DNA of 19,001 nucleotides from an uncultured Desulfuromonadales bacterium (GCA_945787295.1 CALZHQ010000057.1:1-19001); one strand, 5' to 3'. Counted from the first letter of the stretch, positions 1 through 8,758 are shown. Notes: generated by a model from the letters alone, not told the origin. Program-made: numbers and translations.

Positions 1-180
1 CGCTTGCATCTCTGCATGTTCGGCAGACTGTGCCTCGGTCGCCAGGTCAAGTTGCAGGACCGCCCCTGAGTCAGCAGGCATAACCTCGTATTCAACTGCG
101 GCAACGGTCGTACCACTGCTGAACAGCAAGCGCGGCTCAAGATTCTCAAGTTTAAAGGCAGACGTTTTTCTGGCTTTCAT
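1..180 (-). CDS. N-terminus of LEPR-XLL protein, probable large surface/adhesin protein (partial)
   Basis: This reading frame is open from an ATG at 178-180 to the window edge (60 codons, no stop), so only the N-terminus is visible. It begins MKARKTSAFKLENLEPRLLFSSG; residues 14-19 (LEPRLL) match the LEPR-XLL signature found near the N-terminus of very large bacterial secreted or surface repeat proteins (often with DUF4347, cadherin or RTX-like repeats). The following residues (GTTVAAVEYEV...) are acidic and alanine-rich and match no family I recognise. An in-frame ATG at 184-186 is an alternative start; a stop (TAG at 199-201 on this strand) closes the frame above it. No good ribosome-binding site sits directly in front of either ATG, but an 11-codon ORF with a strong Shine-Dalgarno ends in an ATGA overlap with the 180 start, which suggests coupled translation. 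The motif is seen; the large size and surface role are inferred from the family. Confidence 0.6.
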   Translation of the reverse strand, partial: MKARKTSAFKLENLEPRLLFSSGTTVAAVEYEVMPADSGAVLQLDLATEAQSAEHAEMQA

Positions 181-212
181 AAGCATGCACTTTGCGCACT
201 ACGAAGGAACAT
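177..212 (-). CDS. possible 11-codon leader peptide coupled to the LEPR gene
   Basis: On the minus strand ATG at 212-210 opens the peptide MFLRSAQSACL and stops at TGA 179-177, so that stop and the next start share ATGA. AGGGGG at 218-223 lies about five bases upstream of this ATG and is the best ribosome-binding site in the region, whereas the LEPR gene has none of its own. The arrangement is that of a translationally coupled leader. An ORF this short can arise by chance, so the call is tentative. Confidence 0.3.
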   Translation of the reverse strand: MFLRSAQSACL

Positions 213-263
213 GCAATCCCCCTAAGGTAAAGACCCAGTCCAAGAAAATACTTGAACCGCCTA

Positions 264-292
264 ATTATATCAAAATCATTGATGGTTTACAA
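264..292 (-). promoter_or_regulatory. sigma70 promoter for the LEPR gene
   Basis: On the minus strand TTGTAA (292-287) is followed after exactly 17 bases by a perfect TATAAT (269-264). A transcript would start near 257 and have about 45 bases of leader before the 11-codon ORF. Hexamers and spacing are near consensus, and the surrounding DNA is AT-rich and non-coding. Confidence 0.65.
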
Positions 293-420
293 TGTTAATT
301 CTTAGGCTTGGCTAATTGTGAGCGCATGCTGCTGATCAAATTTTCAAAAGCATATACTTGATTTGTTTCAGACAATAAATCTCGGAATTAAGTAACAAGT
401 GTTTGCTAGGTAGGGATAAC

Positions 421-458
421 AGAAGACGCCCACATTGTTGCACAGGTGGGCGTCTTCT
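421..458 (-). terminator. hairpin terminator downstream of uraA
   Basis: A perfect 13-bp inverted repeat (AGAAGACGCCCAC at 421-433 and its complement at 446-458) encloses a 12-base loop, about 75 bases past the uraA stop. Read on the minus strand the stem is followed by a GTTATCCC sequence rather than a clean U-tract, so it may be a 3'-end stabiliser or an imperfect intrinsic terminator. The remaining DNA between 187 and 531 holds the LEPR promoter and nothing else I can identify. Confidence 0.55.
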
Positions 459-531
459 GTATGCTCGTGAGTGCAGGGAAGAATGGCGTCTATTGATTGG
501 GGCGTCCTTTCTGTTTGTCAGGTCAAATTCT

Positions 532-1851
532 TTATGCTTGATTCTGGCCCGGCAGCAGCAGGTTGAGCAGCACGCCGATAATTCCCGCCAGACCGATGCC
601 ACCCAGCTTGACCACCGCCAGATCGAAATTCATGCCACCGATACCGAACACCAGGATGATGGCGACGATCGCCAGATTGCGCGGTTCCATCAAATCGGTG
701 CCGGCTTTAACCAGGGTGCTGATGCCGATAACGGCGATGGCGCCGAACAGCAGCACCATGATACCGCCCATCACCGGCACCGGGATGGTGTTGAGGAAGC
801 CGCCGAGCTTGCCGACAAAGGCGAGCAGGATGGCAGTAATCGCCGCCCAGGTCATGATCGCCGGGTTAAAGGCGCGGGTCAGGGCAACCGCGCCGGAGAC
901 TTCAGAATAGGTGGTGTTGGGTGGCCCGCCGAAAAATGCCGCCAGGCTGGTGGCGACCCCGTCGCCGAGCAGGGTGTTCTTGATGCCTGGTTCTTCAACG
1001 TAATCCTTGCCGGTGATGCCGCCGATGGCCAGCACGTCGCCGAAGTGCTCAATGGCCGGGGCGATGGCGACCGGAACGATAAACAGGATCGCTTCCAGGT
1101 TCCAGGTCGGGAAGCTGAACTCGGGGATGGCAAACCAGGGGGCGGCGGAAACTTTTTGCATCGAAACCAATGCCGGGGCGGTCCAGTTCTGCAGGGTGCC
1201 CGGATCGAAGGCTGCCTGGGTTGCTGCGGAAAAACCGCTCATATCGAGGAGCAGCGAGCTAACATAACCGGCGGTAATGCCGCAGAGGATCGGGATCAAC
1301 TTGAACAGTCCTTTGCCGAGCAGCGAAACGATAATGGTCACAGACAGGGAAATTCCGGCGATGATAAAGGCGGTGGTTTCCGGCACCAGCCAGGCGGCAC
1401 CGTCGCCGGTGCGGCCGGAGGCCATGTGCACGGCAACCGGGGCCAGGACCAGGCCGATGACCATAATGACAGGGCCGGTGACGATAGGAGGCAGGATCTT
1501 GTGCAGGACCTCGGAACCGAAAATACGGATCAGGAAACTGATCAGTACGTACATCAGGCCGGCAGCGAGCAGGCCGCACATGGTCCCGGGGATGCCCCAC
1601 TGCTGAACCCCGTAGATGATCGGCGCGATAAAGGCGAAACTGGAGGCGAGAAAGACCGGCACTTTACCCCGCGTGATCGCCTGGAAAACCAGTGTCCCGG
1701 CCCCGGCGGTAAACAGGGCGACATTGGCATTGAGGCCGGTCAGTAGCGGCACCAGCACCAGGGCACCGAAGGCGACAAACAGCATCTGGGCACCGAGCAG
1801 ACAATCTTTGGGGCGGAAATTGTAATCTGTGGACGAGTTTTCCTGGCTCAT
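532..1851 (-). CDS. uraA: uracil permease (NCS2 family)
   Basis: 439-residue inner-membrane protein with many hydrophobic segments, of the usual length for UraA-type nucleobase:proton symporters. The two substrate-coordinating glutamates of E. coli UraA (E241 and E290) appear as E268 in [11 protein letters not shown] and E317 in [10 protein letters not shown], with the same 49-residue spacing. The conserved GKDY and [16 protein letters not shown] stretches of the family are also present. AAAGGA lies about seven bases upstream of the ATG. The gene starts 25 bases after the upp stop on the same strand, so the two very likely form one transcript: UraA imports uracil and Upp converts it to UMP. 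Xanthine or another nucleobase as substrate cannot be excluded from sequence, but linkage to upp argues for uracil. Confidence 0.93.
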   Translation of the reverse strand: MSQENSSTDYNFRPKDCLLGAQMLFVAFGALVLVPLLTGLNANVALFTAGAGTLVFQAITRGKVPVFLASSFAFIAPIIYGVQQWGIPGTMCGLLAAGLMYVLISFLIRIFGSEVLHKILPPIVTGPVIMVIGLVLAPVAVHMASGRTGDGAAWLVPETTAFIIAGISLSVTIIVSLLGKGLFKLIPILCGITAGYVSSLLLDMSGFSAATQAAFDPGTLQNWTAPALVSMQKVSAAPWFAIPEFSFPTWNLEAILFIVPVAIAPAIEHFGDVLAIGGITGKDYVEEPGIKNTLLGDGVATSLAAFFGGPPNTTYSEVSGAVALTRAFNPAIMTWAAITAILLAFVGKLGGFLNTIPVPVMGGIMVLLFGAIAVIGISTLVKAGTDLMEPRNLAIVAIILVFGIGGMNFDLAVVKLGGIGLAGIIGVLLNLLLPGQNQA

Positions 1852-1876
1852 TTAAGCATCCTTTGTCAGCTTAGGT

Positions 1877-2503
1877 TTACTTGGTTCCGAATATTTTGTC
1901 CCCGGCATCACCGAGACCAGGCAGGATATAGCCGTTTTCGTTGAGGCGCTCATCGATCGAAGCGACGTAGATATCGACGTCGGGGTGCAGGGTTTTGACC
2001 TTTTCCAGCCCCTCTGGGACGGCCACCAGGAACAGTCCGCGGATACTGGTGCAGCCAGCTTTTTTCAGCATCTCGATGCAGGCGATCAGTGATCCACCGG
2101 TGGCCAGCATCGGGTCGAGAATCAACGCCGTGCGGTCATCCATGCTGCTGGTCAGTTTTTCGAAGTAGGTGACCGGTTCCAGCGTTTCCTCGTTGCGGTA
2201 GAGGCCGACGACACTAACCCGGGCGCTGGGGATCAGGTCGAGGACACCGTCCATCATCCCCAGCCCGGCACGTAGAATCGGCACCACGGTGATTTTTTTC
2301 CCCTTGATCCGGTCGACCGTCACCGGGCCGTTCCAGCCCTCAATCGTCTCCGGTTCGACTTCCAGGTCCTTGGTCGCTTCGTAGGTCAGCAGGCGGGCCA
2401 CTTCGGAGGCCAGTTCACGAAAATCCTTGGTGCTGATGTCGTTTTGCCTCATCAGGCCCAGTTTGTGTTTGATCAGGGGGTGGTTTGCCTCATAGACAGC
2501 CAT
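1877..2503 (-). CDS. upp: uracil phosphoribosyltransferase
   Basis: 208-residue cytosolic enzyme of the usual Upp length; it makes UMP and pyrophosphate from uracil and PRPP (pyrimidine salvage). The N-terminus [19 protein letters not shown] and the TYEATKDL segment are typical of the family. The PRPP-binding loop is at about residues 128-140 ([13 protein letters not shown]), and the C-terminal uracil-binding region ends [13 protein letters not shown] as in other Upp proteins. AAGGAG sits about seven bases before the ATG. It is the first gene of a upp-uraA pair. A candidate promoter with a perfect palindrome in its spacer lies 100-130 bases upstream. Confidence 0.96.
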   Translation of the reverse strand: MAVYEANHPLIKHKLGLMRQNDISTKDFRELASEVARLLTYEATKDLEVEPETIEGWNGPVTVDRIKGKKITVVPILRAGLGMMDGVLDLIPSARVSVVGLYRNEETLEPVTYFEKLTSSMDDRTALILDPMLATGGSLIACIEMLKKAGCTSIRGLFLVAVPEGLEKVKTLHPDVDIYVASIDERLNENGYILPGLGDAGDKIFGTK

Positions 2504-2605
2504 TCAGTGCTCCTTCACAGGTCTTTATTGCGCGAATATCTCGCTGGGGCGACTGGCACTGGAATTTATCCAGGTAAGTATAAGTTTCGCCAGATTCAAC
2601 AGCGC

Positions 2606-2635
2606 AGCATAAAAGTATCGCAGCGCTGCGGTCAA
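2606..2635 (-). promoter_or_regulatory. candidate upp promoter with a palindrome in the spacer
   Basis: On the minus strand TTGACC (2635-2630) and TATGCT (2611-2606) are 18 bases apart. The 12-bp perfect palindrome CGCAGCGCTGCG (2619-2630) fills the -35 side of the spacer, a place where a bound repressor would block RNA polymerase. The leader to upp would be about 95 bases. The -10 match is only four of six. Confidence 0.35.
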
Positions 2636-2748
2636 GAAATTTGCCAATAGGATTTTTTCACATATTAGTCATTTCAAATCATGTGTTTGTCTGTTAGACT
2701 GTCTGCCTGCAATAGCATTCCTCTTGTTCCGCTGCTGGCGAGGTTTTG

Positions 2749-3012
2749 ATGAAGAAATGGGCTTTGTTGCTGGTTGTTTTGTTGGGTCTGAGCGCCTGTG
2801 CCAAGGGGCCGCGCCTGATTGTGGTTGATCCGCTCGATAAACACGACCGGGATCAGGACCAGGCTTATTGTCAGCAATATGCAAAGCGTTACGGGGTGAT
2901 CAATATGGACCCGCTGATGAGCGGTAGTGGGATGGAGGATTTTCCTGATGGGAAACGGCAGGTTCAGTTATACGAATCCTGCATGCTGAAAAAAGGCTAT
3001 CGTTTCCAGTAA
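2749..3012 (+). CDS. small outer-membrane-type lipoprotein, function unknown
   Basis: 87 residues from the ATG at 2749; a TTG directly before it is in frame but gives a poorer start relative to the GGCGAGG ribosome-binding site at 2737-2743. Residues 1-16 form a lipoprotein signal (MKKWALLLVVLLGLSA) with lipobox LSAC, the lipidated cysteine being C17. There is no aspartate at the +2 position after the cysteine (the next residue is alanine), so outer-membrane sorting is expected. The mature part is hydrophilic, with two further cysteines (in AYCQQY and in ESCMLKKGY) that could form a disulfide; the C-terminal CM..KGY pattern recurs in small envelope lipoproteins. I do not recognise a named family. 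It stands alone: upp is divergent, and a terminator closes it on the right. Confidence 0.75.
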   Translation: MKKWALLLVVLLGLSACAKGPRLIVVDPLDKHDRDQDQAYCQQYAKRYGVINMDPLMSGSGMEDFPDGKRQVQLYESCMLKKGYRFQ

Positions 3013-3063
3013 TTCAGGGAAAAACAGACTTACATCGCAGCTATGAGTTAAGCTATAGTGGTC

Positions 3064-3087
3064 GGCCGGTTTTTGGGCCGGCCTTTT
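3064..3087 (+). terminator. intrinsic terminator after the lipoprotein gene
   Basis: GGCCGG (3064-3069) pairs with CCGGCC (3078-3083) around an eight-base loop and is followed directly by TTTT. It lies 51 bases past the lipoprotein stop and separates that gene from the acyltransferase. Confidence 0.75.
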
Positions 3088-3105
3088 CATTTATAGAGCG
3101 GGTAG

Positions 3106-3999
3106 ATGACTAAGATTTCTCTGAAACATAAAATTGAATATTATACGTTGCGGGTTCTGGCAGCACTGGTCAGACGTTTGCCGCGGAAACAGGCGCTGAT
3201 TTTGGGAGGACGTCTTGGACTTTTGACTGGAATGGTTTTACCGAAACGCTGGCGACTGGCAGAAGATAATATCCGGCGTGCTTATCCCGAGTGGAGCCAG
3301 CGAAAAGTACGCACCATCGCCTGGGCCAATTTCCAGCATGTCGGTATCTGTGGCGTAGAGATGTTGCGTCTGGATATGTTCCGTAGCGGCAGTGGTGACT
3401 TTGAAAAATATTTTGAGATGGTCGATCAGCAATATCTGCAAGACGCCCTGGCGCTTGGCCGGGGTGTGATTGTTTTGACCGGTCATGTTGGTTTCTGGGA
3501 GGCGGGTTTTTTTGCCATGCCGCAGACCGGAATCAAATTTGACGCGGTGACCAAACCGCTGAAAAATCCATTGGCCGATAAGTATTTTACCAATATCCGT
3601 GAAACTTTCGGGACCAGGACCCTGGACAGCCGCAAAGGCGCGCGGCGGATTCTCAAAGTGCTGCATGAGAACAGTTCGGTAGCAATCCTGCTCGACCAGC
3701 ATATTTCTCCCCCAGGTTCGGTCCCGACCGAGTTTTTTGGCCGCATGGCCTACACCACCACCGCCATCACCAACATGGCGATGAGATACCAGATTCCGGT
3801 GGTGCCGACTTATTGTCACCGGACTCCGGAGAACCGCTACAAAATCTGGTCAGAACCGATGATCATGCTGGACGGGGAGGGGAGTGAGGCGGTTGCCCGT
3901 AACACCCAGTTGTTGACCGATAAAATTGAAGCCGTGGTCCGGCGCGATCCGAGCCAGTGGTTCTGGATGCATAAACGCTGGCGAGTTCCAGAGAATTAA
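3106..3999 (+). CDS. LpxL/HtrB-family lysophospholipid acyltransferase
   Basis: 297-residue protein of the family that transfers secondary acyl chains to lipid A on the cytoplasmic face of the inner membrane. The catalytic HX4E motif is seen as H127-VGFW-E132 in VIVLTGHVGFWE. Other family blocks are LAEDNIRRAYPEW near residue 51, LLDQHISPPG, and the C-terminal WFWMHKRWR that matches the QWFW.H.RW block of the family. The hydrophobic N-terminal third would anchor it to the membrane. Length is close to the usual 300. It starts just past a terminator and is followed after 44 bases by prfC on the same strand, so the two are probably co-transcribed. The acyl donor and exact position of acylation cannot be read from sequence, and some relatives act on other glycolipids, so I give no symbol. 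Confidence 0.85.
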   Translation: MTKISLKHKIEYYTLRVLAALVRRLPRKQALILGGRLGLLTGMVLPKRWRLAEDNIRRAYPEWSQRKVRTIAWANFQHVGICGVEMLRLDMFRSGSGDFEKYFEMVDQQYLQDALALGRGVIVLTGHVGFWEAGFFAMPQTGIKFDAVTKPLKNPLADKYFTNIRETFGTRTLDSRKGARRILKVLHENSSVAILLDQHISPPGSVPTEFFGRMAYTTTAITNMAMRYQIPVVPTYCHRTPENRYKIWSEPMIMLDGEGSEAVARNTQLLTDKIEAVVRRDPSQWFWMHKRWRVPEN

Positions 4000-4043
4000 C
4001 GCACGCATTGAACATCAGCAAGTGATTGCAAGGAAGTATAACT

Positions 4044-5630
4044 GTGAGTAAAGAATTACAACGCGAAATCGAAAAACGCCGGACATTCGGTATCATCAGC
4101 CACCCGGATGCCGGGAAAACCACGCTGACCGAAAAACTGCTGCTGTTTGGTGGGGCGATCCAGATGGCCGGTACAGTCAAGGCGCGCAAGTCGAGCCGTC
4201 ATGCCACCAGTGACTGGATGAGCATCGAGAAGGAGCGGGGCATCTCGGTCTCCTCTTCGGTGATGAAGTTTGACTATCGCAACTTTGAGGTCAACCTGCT
4301 CGATACCCCCGGCCACCAGGATTTCTCCGAGGACACCTACCGGGTTTTGACCGCCGTCGACAGCGCGCTGATGGTCATCGACAGCGCCAAGGGGGTTGAG
4401 CCGCAGACCGAGAAACTGATGGAAGTCTGCCGGATGCGCAACACCCCGGTGCTGACCTTCATCAACAAACTCGACCGCGAAGGGTTGGAGCCGCTCGATG
4501 TGTTGGCCGATATCGAGGAAAAGCTGCAGATCGAGTGTACGCCGCTCTCCTGGCCGATCGGTATGGGGAAGCGTTTCAAAGGGGTCTACAACCTCTACCG
4601 CAAGGAATTGAACCTGTTTACTCCCGGCGACGATGCCCGCAGCACCGAGACGGTAAAAATCGACAGCCTCGACGATCCGAAGCTGGACGAACTGCTCGGC
4701 AGGCAGGCGGATGAGTTGCGTGAGGATATCGAGCTGCTCGAAGGGGCGGCCAATCCGTTCAATATGGCTGACTACCTGAAAGCGAGCCAGACGCCGGTAT
4801 TTTTCGGCAGTGCGATCAATAATTTCGGCGTCCAGGAAATGCTCGATGCCTTCGTCGAGCTGGCCCCGGCGCCCGGTCCACGGGAAACAACCGAGCGGGT
4901 GGTTGAGCCGGACGAGGAGGAGTTCTCCGGTTTTGTCTTCAAGATCCAGGCGAACATGGATCCGGCCCACCGCGACCGGATCGCTTTTCTGCGCATCTGC
5001 AGCGGCAAGTTCACCAAGGGGATGAAGGTCAGGCACCACCGGATCGGCAAGGAGGTCAACCTCTCCAAGGCGACCATCTTCATGGCCCAGGACCGCGCTC
5101 ATGTCGAAGAGGCCTACCCAGGAGATATCATCGGCCTGCACAACCATGGCACGATCAAGATCGGCGATACCTTTACGCCGAAAGAACCGCTCAAGTTTAC
5201 CGGTATCCCCAACTTTGCTCCGGAACATTTCCGCCGGGTGCGCTTGAAGGATCCACTCAAGTCGAAGCAGTTGCAGAAGGGTCTGCTACAGCTGGCAGAA
5301 GAAGGCGCGGTTCAGGTCTTCAAGCCGATTTCCGGGGCCGAGTTCATTCTCGGTGCGGTCGGTGTGCTGCAGTTCGATGTGACCATGGAGCGGCTGAAGG
5401 CGGAATACAATGTCAACGCCGTCTATGAAGGGGTCGATTACAGCACGGCGCGCTGGATCGAGTGTGAAGACAAGAAATTGCTTGAAGAATTCAGTACCAA
5501 GAATCAGCATCATTTGGCTCACGACGCAGAAGGTCACCTGACCTATCTGGCGGCCAGCGAATGGCGACTTGGCCATACCATGGAGCAGTGGGAGGGGGTC
5601 GAGTTCCTGAAGTCGAGGGAACACAGCTAA
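4044..5630 (+). CDS. prfC: peptide chain release factor 3 (RF3 GTPase)
   Basis: 528 residues from GTG at 4044, chosen because AAGGA at 4030-4034 lies nine bases upstream and the length and N-terminus ([26 protein letters not shown]) match RF3; a TTG at 4026 is in frame but overlaps the ribosome-binding site. RF3 is a translational GTPase that recycles RF1/RF2 from the ribosome after peptide release. The G1 P-loop is at about residues 19-27 (SHPDAGKTT), G3 is DTPGHQDF near 86, and G4 is NKLD near 141. The RF3-type middle region ([25 protein letters not shown]) and the C-terminal domain with [10 protein letters not shown] follow. The gene ends in a strong terminator. Its pairing with a lipid acyltransferase has no obvious functional meaning. 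Confidence 0.96.
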   Translation: MSKELQREIEKRRTFGIISHPDAGKTTLTEKLLLFGGAIQMAGTVKARKSSRHATSDWMSIEKERGISVSSSVMKFDYRNFEVNLLDTPGHQDFSEDTYRVLTAVDSALMVIDSAKGVEPQTEKLMEVCRMRNTPVLTFINKLDREGLEPLDVLADIEEKLQIECTPLSWPIGMGKRFKGVYNLYRKELNLFTPGDDARSTETVKIDSLDDPKLDELLGRQADELREDIELLEGAANPFNMADYLKASQTPVFFGSAINNFGVQEMLDAFVELAPAPGPRETTERVVEPDEEEFSGFVFKIQANMDPAHRDRIAFLRICSGKFTKGMKVRHHRIGKEVNLSKATIFMAQDRAHVEEAYPGDIIGLHNHGTIKIGDTFTPKEPLKFTGIPNFAPEHFRRVRLKDPLKSKQLQKGLLQLAEEGAVQVFKPISGAEFILGAVGVLQFDVTMERLKAEYNVNAVYEGVDYSTARWIECEDKKLLEEFSTKNQHHLAHDAEGHLTYLAASEWRLGHTMEQWEGVEFLKSREHS

Positions 5631-5660
5631 ACGACCACTGGATACATGAAATTGTTCTGC

Positions 5661-5694
5661 ACAGGCCCGTATTTAATGCGGGCCTGTTTGTTTC
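5661..5694 (+). terminator. intrinsic terminator after prfC
   Basis: ACAGGCCCG (5661-5669) and CGGGCCTGT (5679-5687) form a perfect 9-bp stem with a nine-base loop, followed by TTGTTTC. It lies 30 bases past the prfC stop. Confidence 0.85.
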
Positions 5695-5789
5695 TGGTGG
5701 CAAGGGCAATAAATGTGCTATTGTTGGAAAATGCTAATTGTTGGGTTGGTGTTTTGCTGAAACTGGGCGGAACTTATGCCGAAATTGGT

Positions 5790-5795
5790 TATAAT
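5790..5795 (+). promoter_or_regulatory. possible -10 element for the PAS histidine kinase
   Basis: A perfect TATAAT in AT-rich DNA 74 bases before the kinase ATG. No acceptable -35 hexamer lies 16-18 bases upstream, so it would need an activator. The rest of 5695-5868 shows nothing else I can support beyond a weak GG-N10-GC sequence at 5744-5757. Confidence 0.3.
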
Positions 5796-5868
5796 TGCTT
5801 TTTGTACTGCTTCTCGTATCGAAACAAGCTGGCCATGACAAATGTTCAGTTGCGGATAAAGTTATAAA

Positions 5869-8547
5869 ATGAAATTAAAAGATAAACTGAAACTGTCAAT
5901 TCAGGCCAGACTGAGCGTGGCGAGCGGTTTATCGGTCATTTCCTTTATTGTGATTGCACTGATCCTGCTGGTCGCCTTTATGCAGGTGCGTCGCGATATC
6001 GGTCGGGCTGTCAGCACCCAGTTGCAGCAGACCATCGATAGCTCAGAACTGGCGCGAGAAATGGGGGCGTTCCTGGCCAGATTGCGGCAACTGAATGCGA
6101 CTTTTTACGGCAACGATGAGTATCTGCAGCGCGAAGGTATCAAGCTGTTAGACTTGATTGGTCAGCAGCATGAGCACGGTCATGATGAAAAGCTGCTGGC
6201 TAACCAGTTTTTGCCACTGCGGCAAAAGCTGAGTGACTATCTGGAGCAGTGCAAAACGGTCAACGAGCTGCTGCTCTGGCGCAGCTGGGAAGATGAAGGA
6301 CTCGACGAAGTTTTTATCATCATAGAAGAAATCCTTGCCAAGCTGATGATCGATGCCGCATTAGAGGGGAGATCGGTCGAATATTACGAGCAGTTGACCT
6401 TGCAGATTGCCAGCTATCGCGTCAGTCTGCTGGGAATTATGCAACGGAATATCAGGGAACAGCCACAAACACTTTTCAACGCCTCTTTTTTCGATCTGCC
6501 GCCCAATAGTGAGAATATCTCCAACTTGTCGCTGCGGCTCAGGACTTTGGCTGCAGCGGAAGCACCGCTCAATCGATTCGGTCGACACCTGATCGACCAG
6601 TTGAAATATTATCAGCACCTGATGACACGTTATCAACAGGAAATGATCCATCTGGGCCGGCGAACGGCGGAATTAAATCAACTGGCTGAGGCTGTCCTAA
6701 ATCAGTTGGAGGTTATCGACCAGCAGCATGCCAAGGCGGCTGACCGGGCCCGGCAGCAAATAGATAAGAATATATTTAACACCGGGGCGATCGTTCTGGG
6801 ATTGTTGATTGTTCTGGCCCTGATGCTCAGCTTGATTCACCTGAACCTGTTTGCCTATCACATCAAGCGACCGATGGATAAAATCCGTAACCGGCTGCTG
6901 AGGTTCCGGCAGGGTGATTACAGCTCACCGATCTCGCTCAACCGCACCGATGAATGGGGGCAGATCGAGGAGGTGTTTGACGGGATGGTCGCTGATCTGG
7001 TTGAAAGCTGGTCTGCTTTGCAGGAATCGGAGCGGCGCTACCGGAATATTTTTGACAACGCGTCCGAAGGGATTTACCAGAGTTCTGTCGAAGGGGCCTT
7101 CCTCAACATTAATCCGGCAATGCACAAGATATTCGGTATTGACGAGGATCAACCGCTCGAGACCTTTAACAACCTGCGGGAAAGGATCTATGCCGATCCG
7201 GCCGACCGCGACCGCCTGATCTCACGGTTATTTAAGGAGGAAACGGTCAATAATTTCGAAACCCTGATGCGGCGAAATGATGGGGAGATTTTCCGGGCCT
7301 CTATCAACAGCCACCTGGTGCGGGACAAAGATGATCTGATCCTGTTTATCGAAGGAACCGTAGAGGATATATCGAAACGCTGGCAGGCTGAGGAAGCGTT
7401 ACGGTCGTTGAAGGAATTTCTGCATGATATCGTTGATGCCATGCCATCGATCATGATCGGGGTCAATTCTGCACTGGAGATCACCCTCTGGAATCGGCAG
7501 ACGGTTGAGATCAGCGGGATTGAGGAGAAAATGGCGATCGGCAGACCGCTGCCTGAGATTTTAACCTTTGTCGAGCCAACTTATCAGCCTGTGGTTGAAG
7601 AGACGTTGACATCCGGTAACGTTTTGCGGCTGCAGAAGATTGCCGGTTTGGTGAAGACGCAGGAACGCTTTTTCGACCTGCTGGTTTATCCGCTCCGTGG
7701 CGCAGACAGCTACGGGGCGATGATTCATATGGATGACATCACCGAAAAGGTCCAGATTGAAGAGGTGATGGTGCAGTCGGAGAAAATGCTCTCGATCGGC
7801 AATCTGGCTGCCGGCATGGCTCACGAAATCAACAATCCGCTCGCGTCTGTATTGCAGAATGTTCAGGTGATGGGGCAACGGCTGTCGCCGGCCTTGGAGA
7901 AGAATCGCAAGACCGCCGCAGAAATCGGCATCAGCATCGAGCAGGTGGCTGAATATGCTCAACAGCGCGGCTTTGATCAGATGATGAAGTCGATTGCCGC
8001 TTCCGGGCAACGGGCCGCGCGGATCATTGAAAATATGCTCAACTTCAGCCGCAAAAGCTCGTCCAGCTTCCTGCCCTGCTCGCTGCCCGATCTGGTGGAA
8101 AAGACCATCGAGCTTGCTGCAAGTGATTATGACATGAAGCACCATTTCGACTTCCGGACGATCAGTCTTATTCGCGATTATCAGCCGGTCCCGGATGTCC
8201 CCTGCGAGTCGAGCCAGATTCAGCAGGTGGTTCTTAACCTGCTGAAAAATGCTGCCCTGGCGATCGGTCATAAAGTTGCGCATCCGGAAATCAGAATCAG
8301 GATTTTTCCGCTCGATGAACAGGTCTGTCTGCAGATCGAGGATAATGGCGCCGGAATGGACGAGGCGACCAGCAAGCGGATTTTTGAACCATTCTTTACC
8401 ACCCAGGAGGTCGGACTCGGCACCGGGCTAGGATTGTCGGTATCTTATTTTCTGATTACCGAAAATCATCAGGGGACCCTGACGGTCAAGTCGGTACCGG
8501 GTCAGGGCAGCTGTTTTAGTGTCCAGTTGCCACTGAAGCGCAATTGA
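5869..8547 (+). CDS. membrane sensor histidine kinase with HAMP and two PAS domains
   Basis: 892-residue protein. The order is: transmembrane segment at about 20-40; a long, mostly helical periplasmic region at about 41-300 with many Gln, Glu and Leu; a second transmembrane segment at about 303-328; HAMP (HIKRPMDKIRNRLLRFRQGDY, about 330-380); a PAS domain from about 386 (YRNIFDNASEGIYQ); a second PAS from about 515 (DAMPSIMIGVNSALEITLWN); then the kinase core. The phosphoacceptor is H652 in GMAHEINNPLAS. The ATP-binding lobe shows the N box (NLLKNAA), G1 (DNGAGM), F box (FEPFFTT) and G2 (GLGTGLGLSV). It should autophosphorylate and pass phosphate to a response regulator, but no regulator gene is adjacent, so the partner is elsewhere. 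It lies between two terminators as a single-gene unit. The signal is unknown; the periplasmic domain matches no ligand-binding family I can name. Confidence 0.9.
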   Translation: MKLKDKLKLSIQARLSVASGLSVISFIVIALILLVAFMQVRRDIGRAVSTQLQQTIDSSELAREMGAFLARLRQLNATFYGNDEYLQREGIKLLDLIGQQHEHGHDEKLLANQFLPLRQKLSDYLEQCKTVNELLLWRSWEDEGLDEVFIIIEEILAKLMIDAALEGRSVEYYEQLTLQIASYRVSLLGIMQRNIREQPQTLFNASFFDLPPNSENISNLSLRLRTLAAAEAPLNRFGRHLIDQLKYYQHLMTRYQQEMIHLGRRTAELNQLAEAVLNQLEVIDQQHAKAADRARQQIDKNIFNTGAIVLGLLIVLALMLSLIHLNLFAYHIKRPMDKIRNRLLRFRQGDYSSPISLNRTDEWGQIEEVFDGMVADLVESWSALQESERRYRNIFDNASEGIYQSSVEGAFLNINPAMHKIFGIDEDQPLETFNNLRERIYADPADRDRLISRLFKEETVNNFETLMRRNDGEIFRASINSHLVRDKDDLILFIEGTVEDISKRWQAEEALRSLKEFLHDIVDAMPSIMIGVNSALEITLWNRQTVEISGIEEKMAIGRPLPEILTFVEPTYQPVVEETLTSGNVLRLQKIAGLVKTQERFFDLLVYPLRGADSYGAMIHMDDITEKVQIEEVMVQSEKMLSIGNLAAGMAHEINNPLASVLQNVQVMGQRLSPALEKNRKTAAEIGISIEQVAEYAQQRGFDQMMKSIAASGQRAARIIENMLNFSRKSSSSFLPCSLPDLVEKTIELAASDYDMKHHFDFRTISLIRDYQPVPDVPCESSQIQQVVLNLLKNAALAIGHKVAHPEIRIRIFPLDEQVCLQIEDNGAGMDEATSKRIFEPFFTTQEVGLGTGLGLSVSYFLITENHQGTLTVKSVPGQGSCFSVQLPLKRN

Positions 8548-8642
8548 AATTTAAGTCGGCTGAGGAGTTACGATACCAGCTCTCAACTGGAGCGTCGGTC
8601 CGGTCGATATTTGGACTGCTAAACTGTTGTCGTTCAAGAATC

Positions 8643-8671
8643 AAAGGCTGCCATTTCCGGGGCCTTTTTTT
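8643..8671 (+). terminator. weak intrinsic terminator between the kinase gene and asnS
   Basis: AAAGGC (8643-8648) pairs with GCCTTT (8662-8667) across a 13-base loop, and the second arm runs into seven consecutive T. The stem is short, so strength is uncertain. Confidence 0.45.
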
Positions 8672-8758
8672 CTTGCCGGTCGAAACAGGCTTGCAGACTG
8701 CTGGCCAAGTCGTGAATAATCGACAGATAGCGAATGACCATAACCAACAGGAGTGTCG

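Noticed and set aside
403..1746. 447-codon plus-strand open frame antisense to uraA
   Set aside because: Its translation is dominated by polar, low-complexity Gly/Asp/His/Gln residues and it lies wholly over a recognised permease gene; it is a GC-rich shadow frame.
4056..5228. 390-codon minus-strand open frame antisense to prfC
   Set aside because: It covers the conserved GTPase gene, starts without a ribosome-binding site and resembles no protein family.
5743..5758. GG-N10-GC pattern before the PAS kinase gene as a sigma54 promoter
   Set aside because: The -12 half (TTTTGCT) fits, but the -24 half (GGTTG) lacks the CAC part, and T/G-rich DNA gives such matches by chance.
5646..5867. 73-codon plus-strand frame after prfC
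   Set aside because: It begins before and reads through the prfC terminator hairpin and has no ribosome-binding site.
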